The notes under the pieces: model-generated
Databases searched by the model: none
What the model saw: the letters and a program-made list of their open reading frames with translations, nothing else
Told to the model about the DNA's origin: nothing
Source of the DNA: Psettodes erumei
Lineage: Eukaryota > Chordata > Actinopteri > Pleuronectiformes > Psettodidae
Reading direction: 5' to 3'
DNA length: 64,000 nt
Assembly: GCA_016785225.1 (NCBI GenBank)
Contig: JAFBJZ010000874.1
Coordinates: 2,287,501 to 2,351,500 of the forward strand
Program-made: the position numbers and the translations under genes
Part shown: in pieces, positions 39,801 to 52,609 of the stretch
Layout of the letters: every line of letters begins with the position of its first letter
Numbering within the stretch: position 1 is the first letter of the stretch

Positions 39801-40517
39801 AAATTAAAATTTATGTCATAATAATGAAACTGCCGTCTTCAGAAAAATGTGTGCTATATGTGATCAGACTTGTCGTTTAATAAATCATGGTTTTCTATAT
39901 AAAATTCAACCACTGAGGGAGGCTGCGGGGCAAATGTTTGCTATATATTGCCCTTTTCCCTCTCACACCTCTTTGCAGCGTGTGTGTAGCCGTTGGCCCA
40001 GCTTCATTGCTGGTCTGGAGCCAAGACACTAACCATTACTTCTAAATATATGCTGGAAACGTACTTCTGCTGATACTAGCCACATGTTTTCTGCACATCA
40101 CTGTTTGTTGCCATTTGATTTAAAATAATGTTGCAATTATCAAGTCAAATCATCAAATCTTTTCATTTCTGAAAGACGAAACTACTTTCACATCTAAACT
40201 CTTTTGGCGAAGACAGACCCTGGTGTGTTTGCCTGTTTATTGCAGTCCGTTAATGTTAGATGTCAAGATGGCAATCAAAAACCGGTGCAGACCAAAGAAC
40301 TGGACAGAGCCTGCTTGAAAAGGAAGGTGTTGTCTTCTTCTAAGCAGACTGTTGGGGATCATTTGTGGTCTAGACCAACCACTTTTATACAAGATATGCG
40401 ATTTTCTGCATAAATTCAAAAGCTAAACCGAGTAAATACTGCTGCTAATTCTGAACTGTTCAGGAAGCAATCTCATAATTGATTGTGTAAGCAATCTGTA
40501 TTTATGTAAATGATTTG

Positions 40518-40531
40518 GTAACCATGGTAAC
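40518..40531. promoter_or_regulatory. RFX X-box motif
   Basis: GTAACCATGGTAAC fits the X-box consensus GTHNYYATRRNAAC at every position. It lies in gtf2f2 intron 4, 5 kb from the 3' end of kctd4. Function is inferred from the motif only. Confidence 0.45.
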
Positions 40532-43500
40532 GTGTACGCGTGTCAGCACGTGAATGTAGTGGTTTTCCCTCATCCCTCCCTTTTCCCCAGCTGTGCTTGT
40601 ATCCTACTCTTCGACATAACAAACCCATGGAATTACATGGAAAATACAACATGCTGTAAATTTGAAGTCTAATATATAATCACTAACTTCTGCTGCATGC
40701 ATACTGCACATCACCACCAGGCTTTGATGATGATGACAAAAAAAATTCCCATTAAACATATCACCAAAAATCAAGTAACACAAATCTTTAGGTTCACCTC
40801 TAGTCTAAGTGTCGTTTGAGGCCTTTACACCCTTTAAGACAGAAATTATGGGATGCAAAAAGCACATCATTGATAACATCACTCTACAAATATTGGTACT
40901 GGAAATGATTTGAGTTTATGAATAAATTCAGAGGGATGCACACGCACACGCACACACACAGTGGTCCGTTCCAGCCTCTAATGTCATGTTGTGTCAAAGT
41001 GTGTTGATTACAATTTTCCCACATACAGTAGAAAGGCAGAGGGCAGGTTGGCCCTGATTTCTTCCTCCAACCTCTTTCCATCTCTCTGCTGGTGCTCTGC
41101 AGAAAATCCTGCATTTTCTTTTCTCTTGGTTCTTCTCTTTACTGCTTGTGGCCTCTGGGAAATTGTGGGAGATGTGGGAGATTGTGAACAATTGGAGCAA
41201 GGATTATTATAAATGGATTATTTTTAGATAGTGAAATAATGGTTACAACCATACTTTTACAAACCCAGTTGCAGTTAAATATATCAGGAAAATATTGTTT
41301 TTATTTTGATGAGATTTTGTCCACTCCATCACAGATAACATTTAAATTGCATAATTGATCAACATTAATGCTCGTAGGTTGTGGGAAGATTTTATTTATT
41401 GTAAAACACAATCAAGCTATGGATCGAAGATTTGATTTGAATGATTTGTTCCTAGAAAATTCCTGTAACAAGGGTAACTGCACTGGAAAAGAGTGGATGT
41501 ATCTCACTTCACAGGCAGAATGGATTATTTTCTTTTTGAAGAAAAATGACTCTTCAGGGTTGAATCTGCGAACAAGCAAAATCCCACTGCATTTTCTATA
41601 TGTGAAGGCTGCTTCCGATTCTCTCTACTCCCAGTTTCCATGTGCCTCCTGCCTCTCTGCATGTCTCTCATCCCTTTTTCTGGTGTCGGAATAATGGTTT
41701 ACAGCTGCCTCGTTTGAGCTGAGAGTGGATGTCGAAGGGGGCCTCACCTGCTCTCCTTCTCCTTCTCTTTTTCATCACTGTACCCCCCCTCCCCCCATCT
41801 GCCATTGCCCCTCCTTCTGGAGTTGAAAGATAAGAATCTGAGGTATGTTAGTCATTCTCTGGCAGAGCAACTATGGCATCACGACAAGGCGGGGTGTGTT
41901 GGAGAGGGAGAGAGAAAGAGAGCAGCTTGTATGATGTAGGAGTTGAGTTTGCCTGGCAACAGGTGAAAAGACAGAGATGAGCCTGTTGATAGTTTTGTGG
42001 CTGGAGCTTTTGTCAGTGCTGTTACCACCTCTCTCCTCTTTCTCTGCCTGCTCCTCCTCCCCCCAAGTTGTCCGTTGCCTGCTTTTGATGAGGCGTGGAT
42101 CACTCTTACCCTGTAACTTATAAGCAAAGCAGTCACCATCATAAAAAATGCATGGAGCTGATCTGCAATTAAAAAGGCCTTGGGCTTGATGTTGTTGACA
42201 GTAAATGATCAGTGCTATGGTGGCTATCTGAATAACACAGGCTCACCGAGTTTAGTTTGTCGCACATAATGTGTGTGTGCGTTTAATGTTTTGTTGTCTT
42301 TGTTTGTGAGGAGTGGGCTGTGGATGAGGTTTGCCTGATGTCAGAGGTTGATGTTGGTGTATGAGTCATGACTTGGGGGGGGGGGGGGGCTGCCTGCTGG
42401 CATGCTCGTCGCCGTGGAGGGGGTAAAATAAGAGATGCTGTTCATTGAAAGGTGGCTGATTGCTGCTCTCTACTTTGCAGTTTAAAGGTGTACAAGGCCA
42501 CTCTGCATATGGCTTAGGCTTTAACAGGCCCTTCGAGGCAAATTAAATTGTTTTACAGAGGCTTTTTCCCAACGTGGCAGGAATAAACTCTGGAGGAGAT
42601 GAATGCCTTTCAGTGTTTCGAATTTATACTTTAAAATTTTTCCACTCCCACCCATTTCCGTAAATGGATCTTGACGCATCCCTGCTTCACAGTCTTTGGA
42701 CATAAACCAGGCGAGACTTGTTTTGCATTTGCTTTGGCACAGGCAACGTTATGCACTGCCAAAGAAGCTTTTTCATCCTTAAAAACAGCCATTAGTGTCG
42801 CTTTTTTGTGACACAGTATTACTAAAATATTAATTTAAATAAATAATTAATAAATTAATGGATTATCCTTTTTATGATGTTATTGTCTACCTGTTGATTT
42901 AATTTAGGGAGAGGTATTTGAACTTTTTTGTTTTTTTGTTGAAGATTTGTATGACATATCAAGTGTAATATATATATATATTTCAGCACTTATTTATTCC
43001 TGTTACTGTCTGTTATTGTTTACAGCACTAACTGTAAATTTAAAAATAATTTTGTCACATCTGATCTAAAATACACATCCTTTTTAGTTGATAAAATGAA
43101 AACAGTGGTGGGAAAAAACTTTCACTTAGAGAAAGTCACCTTCTGTCCTTTTTTTCCATTGGAACAAGTTCATTGAGGTTTTCATAAGCTTGGGGCTTTC
43201 TTGCATCATTGTGAAAAGGGAGACTAATTATCACAAAAACAAATCATGAGAGGGGAATAAAAATAATGTTCCATTAATTCAACTGGAGGATAACTAAATT
43301 TATCACTTTTGGCAATTATAATATTGCTAAAATTGGAATTGGAAATAATTACAGTATTCATTTCTAGGACAAATAGTATATTACTAATAATATTGATGAC
43401 ACACATCAGGTTACTGTACACAGATAAAAAGAGGTCTTGACGGAGGAAAAATGGCAGGATTTATTTCACAGACTGGCCTACTTAAAGCACCAAATAACTT

Positions 43501-45064
43501 TAGTGGAACTAGGAGGATGTGAGAGGGTTCCCTAAAGGCCTCAGCAGGTGGAGTTTCAGCACTATGGTGGCAGCAGTCCTTTACTCCTTACAGTGATCTG
43601 ATGGTGTGATGGTGAGAACAGACCTGAACATGTTTTAGTTAAATTGTGAATTGATTAAGTGTGACAAGTATATTAATAATCATAATAAGATAAGGTGATA
43701 GCTCCTGCAGGATTCCTGTAAGACACTAGGATGACCAATTGATATATTATTCTTTAAGATAAATTCACAAGATCAAAGGCCAGATTCTACAGGAAGTTCA
43801 GTTTCACTTACTTTTTCAAATGGTTTGAACCCCTGACTACATTTTGGGTCACAGTGGGATGTGATGTGGGGCTGATGTTGACCTGTAGCAGTGATGTTAG
43901 GATGTACTGGCCACACCCTGAGTACATGTCTACATCACTGCAGTAAAGAGTACAAGTCACAAGACTGAGCAATTATGAAAAGAAATTCCTTCTACTGTGA
44001 CCCAAAATATATACAAACAAACAGAATTGCATGTTTTCTACAATAGTTTCTTTCCATTTTTCCAAAATTTAATTCACATAAGCTATACATATGTATACAT
44101 TTTTTCCAACATTGAAATTCACAAATATGTACTGTATGTACAGTGTACATGTGTGTAAATATGCAGTAACATTTATTGATTATAACCACTTTCAAAAATT
44201 ATTTTCAAATTAAAAAAAAAAAGAACTGGGTGTTGATGTAGGCAGCAAAGACCCAGGGCCATTACTCCTTCTGCTATTCTGACAAGTATGTGTAGAAACA
44301 GCGACTCTGCTGCACATGTTGTTATATTTTCCGTCTCCTTGAATTTTTTTTACGCACCTTTTTAGATTGTTCCAGACATGAAAAATTGCTCAACACATTG
44401 AAATTAGTTATTTATTATTCATGCAAAATGTTCTTGTTTGCTGAAGCTGAAAGTGAGAGGTAATTCAGTGTGTAGCTCTCGCTTAACTGTATGAGAACGT
44501 TCTAGAAATGTTGGACTAATAGCGCTCCTGCCAGGCTCTGTGGCTAACAGTAACACACTGTACAGACTGTTAGTCAGATTGGAGTAAACAGTATACCTTT
44601 TTATACTGCCTAATGCAAGCAAAAATGCTTAGTTCTAAGACTGGCTGTTTGGTGTTGTACGGAAATTATGCAAAAGCAACCTCTAAATACTAATAATGTA
44701 TTACCAACAGTATCTGAAAGACTTGTTACATCAAGCAGTGGAAAACACTTTGAACCAATAGTGTCACTTTTTTATTTGTAAAATATACACATTGAAAAAT
44801 AATAAGCGTTGTGGTAGTACTGGTTTTTACAGAGGCTGACAGCACTAACACACAGTTTATTTAGTGCACATGCATCATGCTAGACTCAAAGTCCTTACAA
44901 TAATCACGGTTCTTTGCACTAAATTTCAGCTTGTTGACATGATGTGAGGAACAGTTTATGTTGCTTCACTCTGATTTGGTTGTGACGTTTGTTAATCAAA
45001 CCTCAGGTTTTCCCCCCAGGCTCCAGAGAGGCTAATAAACTAAACACAAGCTATTAAATCAACT

Positions 45065-45066
<2 letters not shown>

Positions 45067-45105
<39 letters not shown>
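45067..45105. repeat. (AC)n microsatellite
   Basis: A perfect AC run of about 39 bp. Confidence 0.98.
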
Positions 45106-45109
<4 letters not shown>

Positions 45110-45680
45110 AACTGTAGTAAAAGGTGAATGGCACAACAGTGCACATGACGGCTGGTTTTGAAGGTTTTTGCAGCCGTTTACAAAGCAGCATAAGCAGCTC
45201 TTGTGCAGAGACAATCCACTGATAAAGCTGTTGATGTTCAGAATCTGTGTGATCCCCTCGTCTTCTATAAGAAAGGATTCACCATTGGTGTGTTTTCCAA
45301 ATCACAGAGGGGTACTTTTTTGGGACATCTCATCACAACCAATTTAGTTATCATGAATGCTAAGTTGATCTCGGTTACTGTGAATTCTCTAAATAGCTGC
45401 TTACTGAGCACTGCAAAGGCTGATGCCATCATGTCATTCTGTTGATAAAGATCACCCAAAACTTATCAAATCCTATGTTAATAAGCCAACATTGTGCAGT
45501 AAACATATAAATACTGTCCTGTGAGACAGTCCAACCCACCTTTTCTCCTTCTCCTACCCATACATATTACAAGATCTTCAAGGCAATACTTTAAATTAGC
45601 AGGGTGGATATGGAATCAGGCACTGCTGTTTTCTCTCTCTGCCTTCCCTTTCTCCTCCACTCTCTTTTTTTGCCTCCATC

Positions 45681-46457
45681 CTACTTGACAAAGTGCAGGG
45701 CCTCAGCCGCCACCACGGAGCCTTTGCTGCTGTCAAGGCTGGTGACCAGCCTGAAGCCTGATCTCAGCGCTAGCATCACTGTCTCTAGTTTCAGACAGTC
45801 AAGCGTGCACAGGAATGTGCTGTCCTCTTTCAGAACAAGGCGTGAGCCAGGCTCCGACTTGATGAAGTGTCGGAATTGGATCACATTGGATGACACCTCA
45901 AATTCTTCCGGAAAGCCATCCAAGCGGCTCTTGGAGATCTGAACTAGCCGCCCTTTGACCTTGTCGATGAAGGTGGGGTCACTGCAGTACACCTTGAGAC
46001 CCTGCGACCTCTCATGGCTATCTGTCACCTCCAAAAAGGCAGGTTCGCGCTGGGCTGCCCTCTGACTTTCCCAGTCGACCACGGCGTCCACCAGTTCACT
46101 CAGATGGTAAAAACTGGCCTCCCGCCGCAGGAGCCCCGCCTCCCGGAAGTCATCAGGTAGCTGGAGCTCTCCAGTTCGCAGGTAGTTCAGCACATGGCGA
46201 AAAACTGGACCATCTCTGTCAATGAATGGGTTGCCCATGGAGTCAGTGTGCTGAACCGGCTTTTTACCATTGGCCAACTCCTCTAGAAAGGACCCCTGGT
46301 GCTTGGCAAGGGTGGTCCGGTGGGCGGTGTACAGGAACCCCCCTACATTAAGGGTGATGGTGCCTGAGGAGGGCTTCTTGAAGCTCTTGCTGGGCTGCAG
46401 CAGGTCTGGGTTGATGTGCCTCAGTTCACTTTCCATCCTTCTGAGGTTCCATTCCAT
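45681..46457 (-). CDS. kctd4: kctd4, BTB/POZ (potassium-channel tetramerisation) domain protein 4
   Basis: This intact single-exon reading frame of 258 aa matches the human family length of 259. An N-terminal segment is followed by the BTB/T1 domain from about residue 33 (TITLNVGGFLYTAHRTTLAK, then FIDRDGPVFRHVLNYLRTGE to about 130). The C-terminal region carries the KCTD4 signatures FLEVTDSHERSQGLKVYC, SKSRLDGFPEEFEVSSNVIQ, RLVLKEDSTFLCTLDCLKLE and the terminus ALHFVK. KCTD proteins form BTB oligomers, many acting as cullin-3 adaptors; KCTD4 is poorly characterised and mainly neural. The gene lies antisense inside gtf2f2 intron 4, as in mammals. Met8 (MESELRHINPD) is an alternative start. 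No frameshift or truncation is seen. Confidence 0.96.
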   Translation of the reverse strand: MEWNLRRMESELRHINPDLLQPSKSFKKPSSGTITLNVGGFLYTAHRTTLAKHQGSFLEELANGKKPVQHTDSMGNPFIDRDGPVFRHVLNYLRTGELQLPDDFREAGLLRREASFYHLSELVDAVVDWESQRAAQREPAFLEVTDSHERSQGLKVYCSDPTFIDKVKGRLVQISKSRLDGFPEEFEVSSNVIQFRHFIKSEPGSRLVLKEDSTFLCTLDCLKLETVMLALRSGFRLVTSLDSSKGSVVAAEALHFVK

Positions 46458-46745
46458 TCTCCAGTCTCCGTCTCCAGCTTCGACCCAGCCTCCTCAGAGC
46501 TGGTGCGTCTGCGTGTGTGGGAGCAGTTCGAGGCGAGTCTGTGTTTTCACTCTCTTGTGGATCTGCTTGTGAGAGTCTGTGGTGCTGCCGGAAAAATGAA
46601 AAGGTGTTGTCAGCTGTTGTGTAGTAAGGGTGAATGTGTTTGAGAGTGTGTGACGGTGGATGGTTGAGTCGTGTCTGGCAGAAGAGCTACAGTGAACTGG
46701 GAGCTGAAAACAGACTGGCTCTCTGAGCTGCTCGGTGTTCCTCCT

Positions 46746-46752
<7 letters not shown>

Positions 46753-46782
<30 letters not shown>

Positions 46783-46796
46783 TCTCTCTCCCCCCC
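46753..46796. repeat. (CT)n microsatellite
   Basis: Slightly interrupted CT array upstream of kctd4. Confidence 0.95.
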
Positions 46797-46950
46797 TTAG
46801 GAGTAGGTGGGCAGACAACGTCACATGTAGGGAGGAGAGAGGGAATATATGAGCAAACAGCAGAGGAGCATGGACACCAGGAGCTCTCTTGCTCTCTTTC
46901 CCTAATTATCGTTGATAAAAAAGGTACAAAGCTGAGTTCTAGCAATTAGC

Positions 46951-46982
46951 GTGTGTGTGTGTGTGTACACACACACACACAC
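46951..46982. repeat. (GT)8(AC)8 perfect palindrome
   Basis: Eight GT units run directly into eight AC units, giving a 32-bp self-complementary sequence with no loop. Confidence 0.95.
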
Positions 46983-48411
46983 CCTTCTGTCACCAGATGG
47001 AGGGGAGGGGATTGCTTCCATAATTTTGTGGCGTGAAACTGTCTGAGCTTGTGTGAGTCTGCATGTGAAAACCCCTTTACAGCCAAATCTGTCTGTTTAC
47101 CACACAGCGCTTCATGTGAACTGGAATCTGTTTGAAAAGGAATCCAGTTTTATTTGGAGATTTACTGGCATGCTCATACTGCCTCATATCTGGTTATGAC
47201 AGGGAGAAATAGGCTGCTATTCTCACTTAAGTAAATGAAAACCTTCTTGTTTTTCTCCTTAGTGGGGTCACAAGCGGCCCTCTGTCTTAGTTCTTGTCGC
47301 CTGCGCATCGATTGCTTGTGTGTGTCTTGTGTGTGAACTGGCTTTGAGGTCCTGTGGAGGGTCGATCCTTTGGCTTGGAGGAAACCCTCAGGGAACTGGT
47401 AATTTGCTGAGTGGTAATTTGGTTCAACTCATCCCACCACCGTGTGTGTTTTTTGCGACTCTGTCTCTGCCGGTACAGCGGCAGATGTGTTCATATCAAA
47501 TATGGGGAAATACACAGGGCCTTTAAATATGATGTACAGTACTAATGGCAATGACCCCATACAGCAAGAGTCCTGAAGAGGGATTTAGGATTGTATGAGC
47601 TGGCAGGGGATGCTTTCTATGTATCCGCTGGGAGTGTGTGTGTTTGGTCATTAGAAACTGTGTAGCTAAAAGTCAATGTATACTGAATATATGGTCTGGC
47701 TGCTTCAGGTACCACTTGGTGAGTCAATGATTTTTTTCAACCTATAATCAATTTTAGAAAGATTTTTCCATTAGTTATTTTTTTGCATTTGATCATGCGA
47801 GCCACCTTCTACCTATCTACCTACCGTTTCATATGTTATTGGATACCACTTTTATTTAGCCAGGTTTCATGTTTCTGAGTGTGAGGGTTAGATAACATCT
47901 TGACAAAGAAGTAGAAAATGTCAGAAAACTCCTGTGTTAAACTCACTGTGCTGTGCATGAACTTCTTATTTCTCACACAAATAGACAACAGTCGGACCAT
48001 GAAGCTGCACAATGAATTTATGTTTATTTATTGTGTCCAGCCCATCAACAATTGCTGCAGAAATATTTCAGCTCAGACAGTTCGTAACCTACTTTGGAAG
48101 TCTTTGTTATAACATTGGGAAAGCAATGCCATTCTATTTACATAATTTACCAGCACTTGCGAAGGAGTCTGGCAATGACAGAATACTTGGATTGTGGCAG
48201 TATTTGACAGCAGGGGCAATGCACTTACTTTGCAGGGATGTTTATTGTGCATCTCGTTTTGATGAATGGTTATCTTTTAGACTTATCTCAAGATTATTTT
48301 CTTGATTATTTGGTCAATAAAACCTCAGAAGAAGTGAAAAATGTCCATCCAAGTGCTCAAAGTGTCATATTCAAAAATCTTGTTTTGTCTGACCATCAGT
48401 CTAAAGACTAA

Positions 48412-48465
48412 AGACTATTTATTAGACTATTTATTAGACTATTTATTAGACTATTTATCAGACTA
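48412..48465. repeat. 12-bp tandem repeat
   Basis: Four near-identical copies of AGACTATTTATT, followed by a degenerate fifth (AGACTAAATAAA). Confidence 0.9.
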
Positions 48466-49922
48466 AATAAACCAGCGAATTTCTTTCATCAGAACCAGTA
48501 AATTTATGGTACCTCGGGACTTTCTTCACGTTGTGATAGTGACTCAACAGAGGAACTATATCACCCCTTCTGTCCAGCTTCCAACACCATTGCCGCATGC
48601 AGCTTCATTCAGTGTTATGTAACTGTTGTACAACAGGCAGGCGATAACTTTTTATTTAATGCCTCAAGCCACCAAATCACAGTTATTTTTTACTGAGGGA
48701 CACACTGCACAGGATTAGTGATGCTCAGATTTGCCATCTTGGCACTCATGATCTTAGGTTATTGCTAAATCTATTAAATCACTCTTCAGGCCACTTCTCA
48801 GCGGTCTGTTCACATGCAAAGTAGGTTTAGAAATGAAGGTGCTGTTATTTGCACCTGTTCAGAAAGACAAATGAGAACGGAAGAAAGCTGTATATATTTC
48901 TGGAGTAAATTCTGGAGAATTTGCAGTGAATCAGATGTTTTATAAGTTCAAACTTACAAGTAAAGCAGCAGCTGTGAATAGAAACAGTAATATATTATGA
49001 ATTATATCTATTTCTAATTTTTGGTGTCATTTATCAATGAGATGTACAGTCATTCCAAAACACGGCTCAGTGGTCTACACTGTTTCTGTAATGCCATCAA
49101 GGACTCTGGCAGACCACACATAATCAAACTGAGACCTTCTTAGTGCTTATAAAATAGCATTTAGTATTAGCAAAAGAAATGTAATAAATAATAAATAATT
49201 AAACTTTTGAGTGGGAAAAAAAGTGCAGGATTCACAGATGAATGAGATTTTGTGAACTGCTTACATCTTTGAGTCAACAGTGAGTAATAGGTGTGCTACA
49301 TTCATTCAACAGGTGATCAACCAGTTACACCCCAGAGCTACTGCTGCATAGGGAATGACTGAAGATTGATTTTAACTGGAACTTGATTCATGCACAGTGA
49401 CTGCAGTGATAACTGGTGTGTCACTGAAATGCTGCTTTTCTTTCTGTGTGTGTTTATCTGAGAGAAGATCCCAGAGTGACAGCTCCCCTCTGCCTCTGCG
49501 GCGATTGTCTAATCATAAGTGATTAGTGGTATCGTCATCAACGACACTCGACTGGAATTGCAAACAAGGCCAAGATGCAGCAGAGAGGATTGTGGGAGGT
49601 TTGACCTGTTTTCTGCCTCCTTTTCATTAAAACCGGCACAGTGTGCGTTGCGCTATCTTCAAAGTCAGTGAGAATCTGTTTGTCACAGCTGTTGTGTCTC
49701 TTTACTGACAGCTTAGGACATTTGAATTAAATTTGCCAAAATGCTGCGAGCACAGACTCTCTTTCCCTCTTAAAGGTGGTGAATTATTCATGGAGCTGCT
49801 TTCTAGCTTGTGGTGTAACATGGAGCCACTGACTGCTGTGAAGCTGGCATGGCAACCACTTAAAATAAGGTCTTGTATGAGCTCAGAGCTGTCAATCTTT
49901 TCCTTAATTCATTATGGAAGTC

Positions 49923-49931
49923 TGTGTGTGT

Positions 49932-49970
<39 letters not shown>

Positions 49971-49976
49971 GGGGGG
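49923..49976. repeat. (TG)n followed by a G run
   Basis: A TG array with one TATG interruption, ending in a run of about nine G. Confidence 0.95.
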
Positions 49977-50810
49977 TGTCAGGGGTAAAGTTAATCTAAA
50001 CCAAAAACTCAGGCATGGTGTCACAATAAATCCAGATGAGATAAAAAAAAAAAAAAAATAGATGACATTGAAATAATGTTTTCAAGATGTGTAATTCCAA
50101 TATAAATCATCAGTATTTGTGGTATGTTATATTTCATAATTACTAATTTTATTTAAACCATCACGTATTTTTGAAAAAGTTAGTGTCCCCATCTTAAATG
50201 TCAACAACATAAAAAACACTATTGTCAATAAACAAGATAGAATTTTCATTTCAACACATTTTAGTTTATTTGAGAAGGAGTATGTCATATTGGCACACAA
50301 TAACAAAAATGTCAAGGATGTAACAATAAATTTCAAGATGTTTTCATAGTCAACTTTCAATAATCAACATACAAAATACCTGTATTATCGGCAAAGTCAC
50401 TACAAATAACAAAAATAAAACATTGACACATTTGTATTTTGGACAGTATGATTACACTTTCAATGCAATATAGAGATACTCAGAGGTCTGTAAGAAATAC
50501 TATGCAACACATTGTGTTGTCCAGCTACATCTAACCTGAAACCATTTTGTAATGAAAATCGAGCAGTCCATTCCAGTAGTAATTAAGTTGTCCACTTGTT
50601 CTCACTGTTACTCGCATTTTAAAGCCTGTTTGTAGCATTGGTGCATATCCATGTTAAAGCCAAACGAATCAGCTGTATACAGTTACAGACTTCAGGAAAT
50701 CACTTTTGAGTTAATGAATGGAATCATTAAAGTTTCTTAATTAAGCAGCCTCTGGGCTTGGTAGAGATGAGCTCTATATTTGGACAACCAATCAGTGAAT
50801 ACCCCCCCCC

Positions 50811-50837
50811 ACACACACACACACACACACACACACA
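50811..50837. repeat. (AC)n microsatellite after a C run
   Basis: A run of nine C precedes about 27 bp of AC. A short GT run follows at about 50,884. Confidence 0.95.
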
Positions 50838-52609
50838 TTACTCCCTTGTTGTCATTATGTATAGACAAGGCTCTGTCACTTACTGTGTGTGTGTGTGTGT
50901 GTGAAAGATGAGAAGATGAGACAAAAGTGACTGTGTGTGATTAGATTTTTGTTTGTATCAAACTGGGCATGTGCACACAAATCTGATCTTTAGTCCCACA
51001 GTTAGTATGTACATGGATGAAGGCACTCTCTGTTTCCATATCAATACTTCTGTCCACTCCGCCAGCTCTGAAGACCTGTCAGCAAAGAGAACAGTGAAGA
51101 ATTACTGCTGTTTTACCAGTTTTGTTGCATTGGCAAGGTTTTCAAACAAGGCAAAAGCAGCCATCATTATGCACACGGCAGTTGCTAATTATGGCAGCTG
51201 GATCATTACCTCATTAATTGTACCTATAAAACACCATTACCAGTGAGATCAGAAAGGGAATCATGTATTTGACATTGCTCATATCCAAAGAGACTTATCC
51301 ACACTTTTTGTGTGGAAAATATTGTATTTATGGTTTTTGTGTGTCCACATTATGTATATACCTGGTCCCATGTGATTCCCAGCGATTTATGAGAGCTAAA
51401 ATCACTTGGCATTATGACCAAGTGGTCATCAGGCTTCAGTCACTAAACAGTTCAAGAGAGTGAACTGTTTAGTGTGTGAAATCAATGAAATCATTCGAAA
51501 ACAGAGAGAGTAAAGACAGGTGGGGTCACATGAGCAGCCTGAGGCACAACAAAAGCAGCTCATGCAGCAGATCAGATCTCGTGTTTGTAAGAAAAAAAAT
51601 TTAACACAGCTTTAGTAAACCTTGAAAAGGATTGTTAGACAGAAATAATTTTACAATACTGACGAGCATTGTCCATGTTGCATGCTGCCGACAGTGCTTT
51701 AACATATTTATTGCTACAACTCAAGCATATGTAGGCTCGATGTGTTTGTGGCTATATGTTGAAACACAGATAAGGAAGGATAGTTTATCCAACGATGGTA
51801 GATGGGAGGTCTGGTGGGCGTTGAGCTGTTTGTTGTGTTTAACATTCGGAAGGTCAGAGCTTTGAGGGAAAGGCCTTGGAGCAGATGGAGGTAAGAGATG
51901 TGCATGAGGGGGTGGACAAATCACCTCCTCACCCTCGCATCTGTCTCATTCTTCTTTTGCCGTCTTCACTTGCCCATTTTTCATCTCTACTCTCAATAAA
52001 TTAGCGAAATGTCTTTTTTTACCTTTCCATCAATATATCATGCACATTCCTTGAAATTTTACCACCTATTGATAGTTGTTTTTTTTTTAAATCACAGATA
52101 TTATTTAATTCAGTGGTCTTGTCCTGAACTCCTTGTATGAAAAAGGCACACTGATAAGTTTCCTTCCTTAATCTACTGTTTAATATTATATTAAGAGGTA
52201 TTAACAGTGTTGACTGAAATGCTGAAAATGAGTATAGTTCAACAGAGACCCCAATACCCAGTACTCTAAATTTAATGAGTACACAGATGTTGCAGTGTCT
52301 TGTTATAACTGTTGGCAGTGTAGCCCTTTAGTAAGAGTACTGCAGTCATGTACAATATTTAATTATCTGAACAAATTCATAACCATCACTCAATCTGATT
52401 CAGTCTCATTGGAGAATCCCTTTGTTTGTCTTAATGGCAGATTTAATTTGATGAGGATTTCTCTCAGAACTTTGTTTTTATAAGTAATTATTGCACATCC
52501 TATCTCCACTATCTTTGCATGATGCGTCTAATTTTGTTTGAAGAATGAAATTTCCTTGTGAATGTACATTAATGTGTGATTGTTGTCACACAGATGTGAC
52601 ATTTATTTG

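Larger units (their letters stand above)
32598..45680 (+). other. gtf2f2: gtf2f2 intron 4, part left of kctd4
   Basis: AT-rich intron sequence with no exon I can support. It includes a (TG)n tract at 33,691, a perfect RFX X-box type site at 40,518-40,531, a 13-bp variant GTTGCTAGGCAAC at 36,807-36,819, and a G15 run at 42,375-42,389. Confidence 0.8.
46458..46990 (-). promoter_or_regulatory. kctd4: kctd4 upstream region with CT tract and GT/AC palindrome
   Basis: This is the presumed kctd4 5' UTR and promoter. It has a CT-rich tract (46,753-46,796, GA-rich in the sense direction) and a perfect 32-bp (GT)8(AC)8 palindrome at 46,951-46,982. No TATA box or clear start site is visible. Confidence 0.4.

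Noticed and set aside
45604..46643. Plus-strand open frames overlapping kctd4
   Set aside because: They are antisense shadows of the intact kctd4 frame without recognisable motifs.
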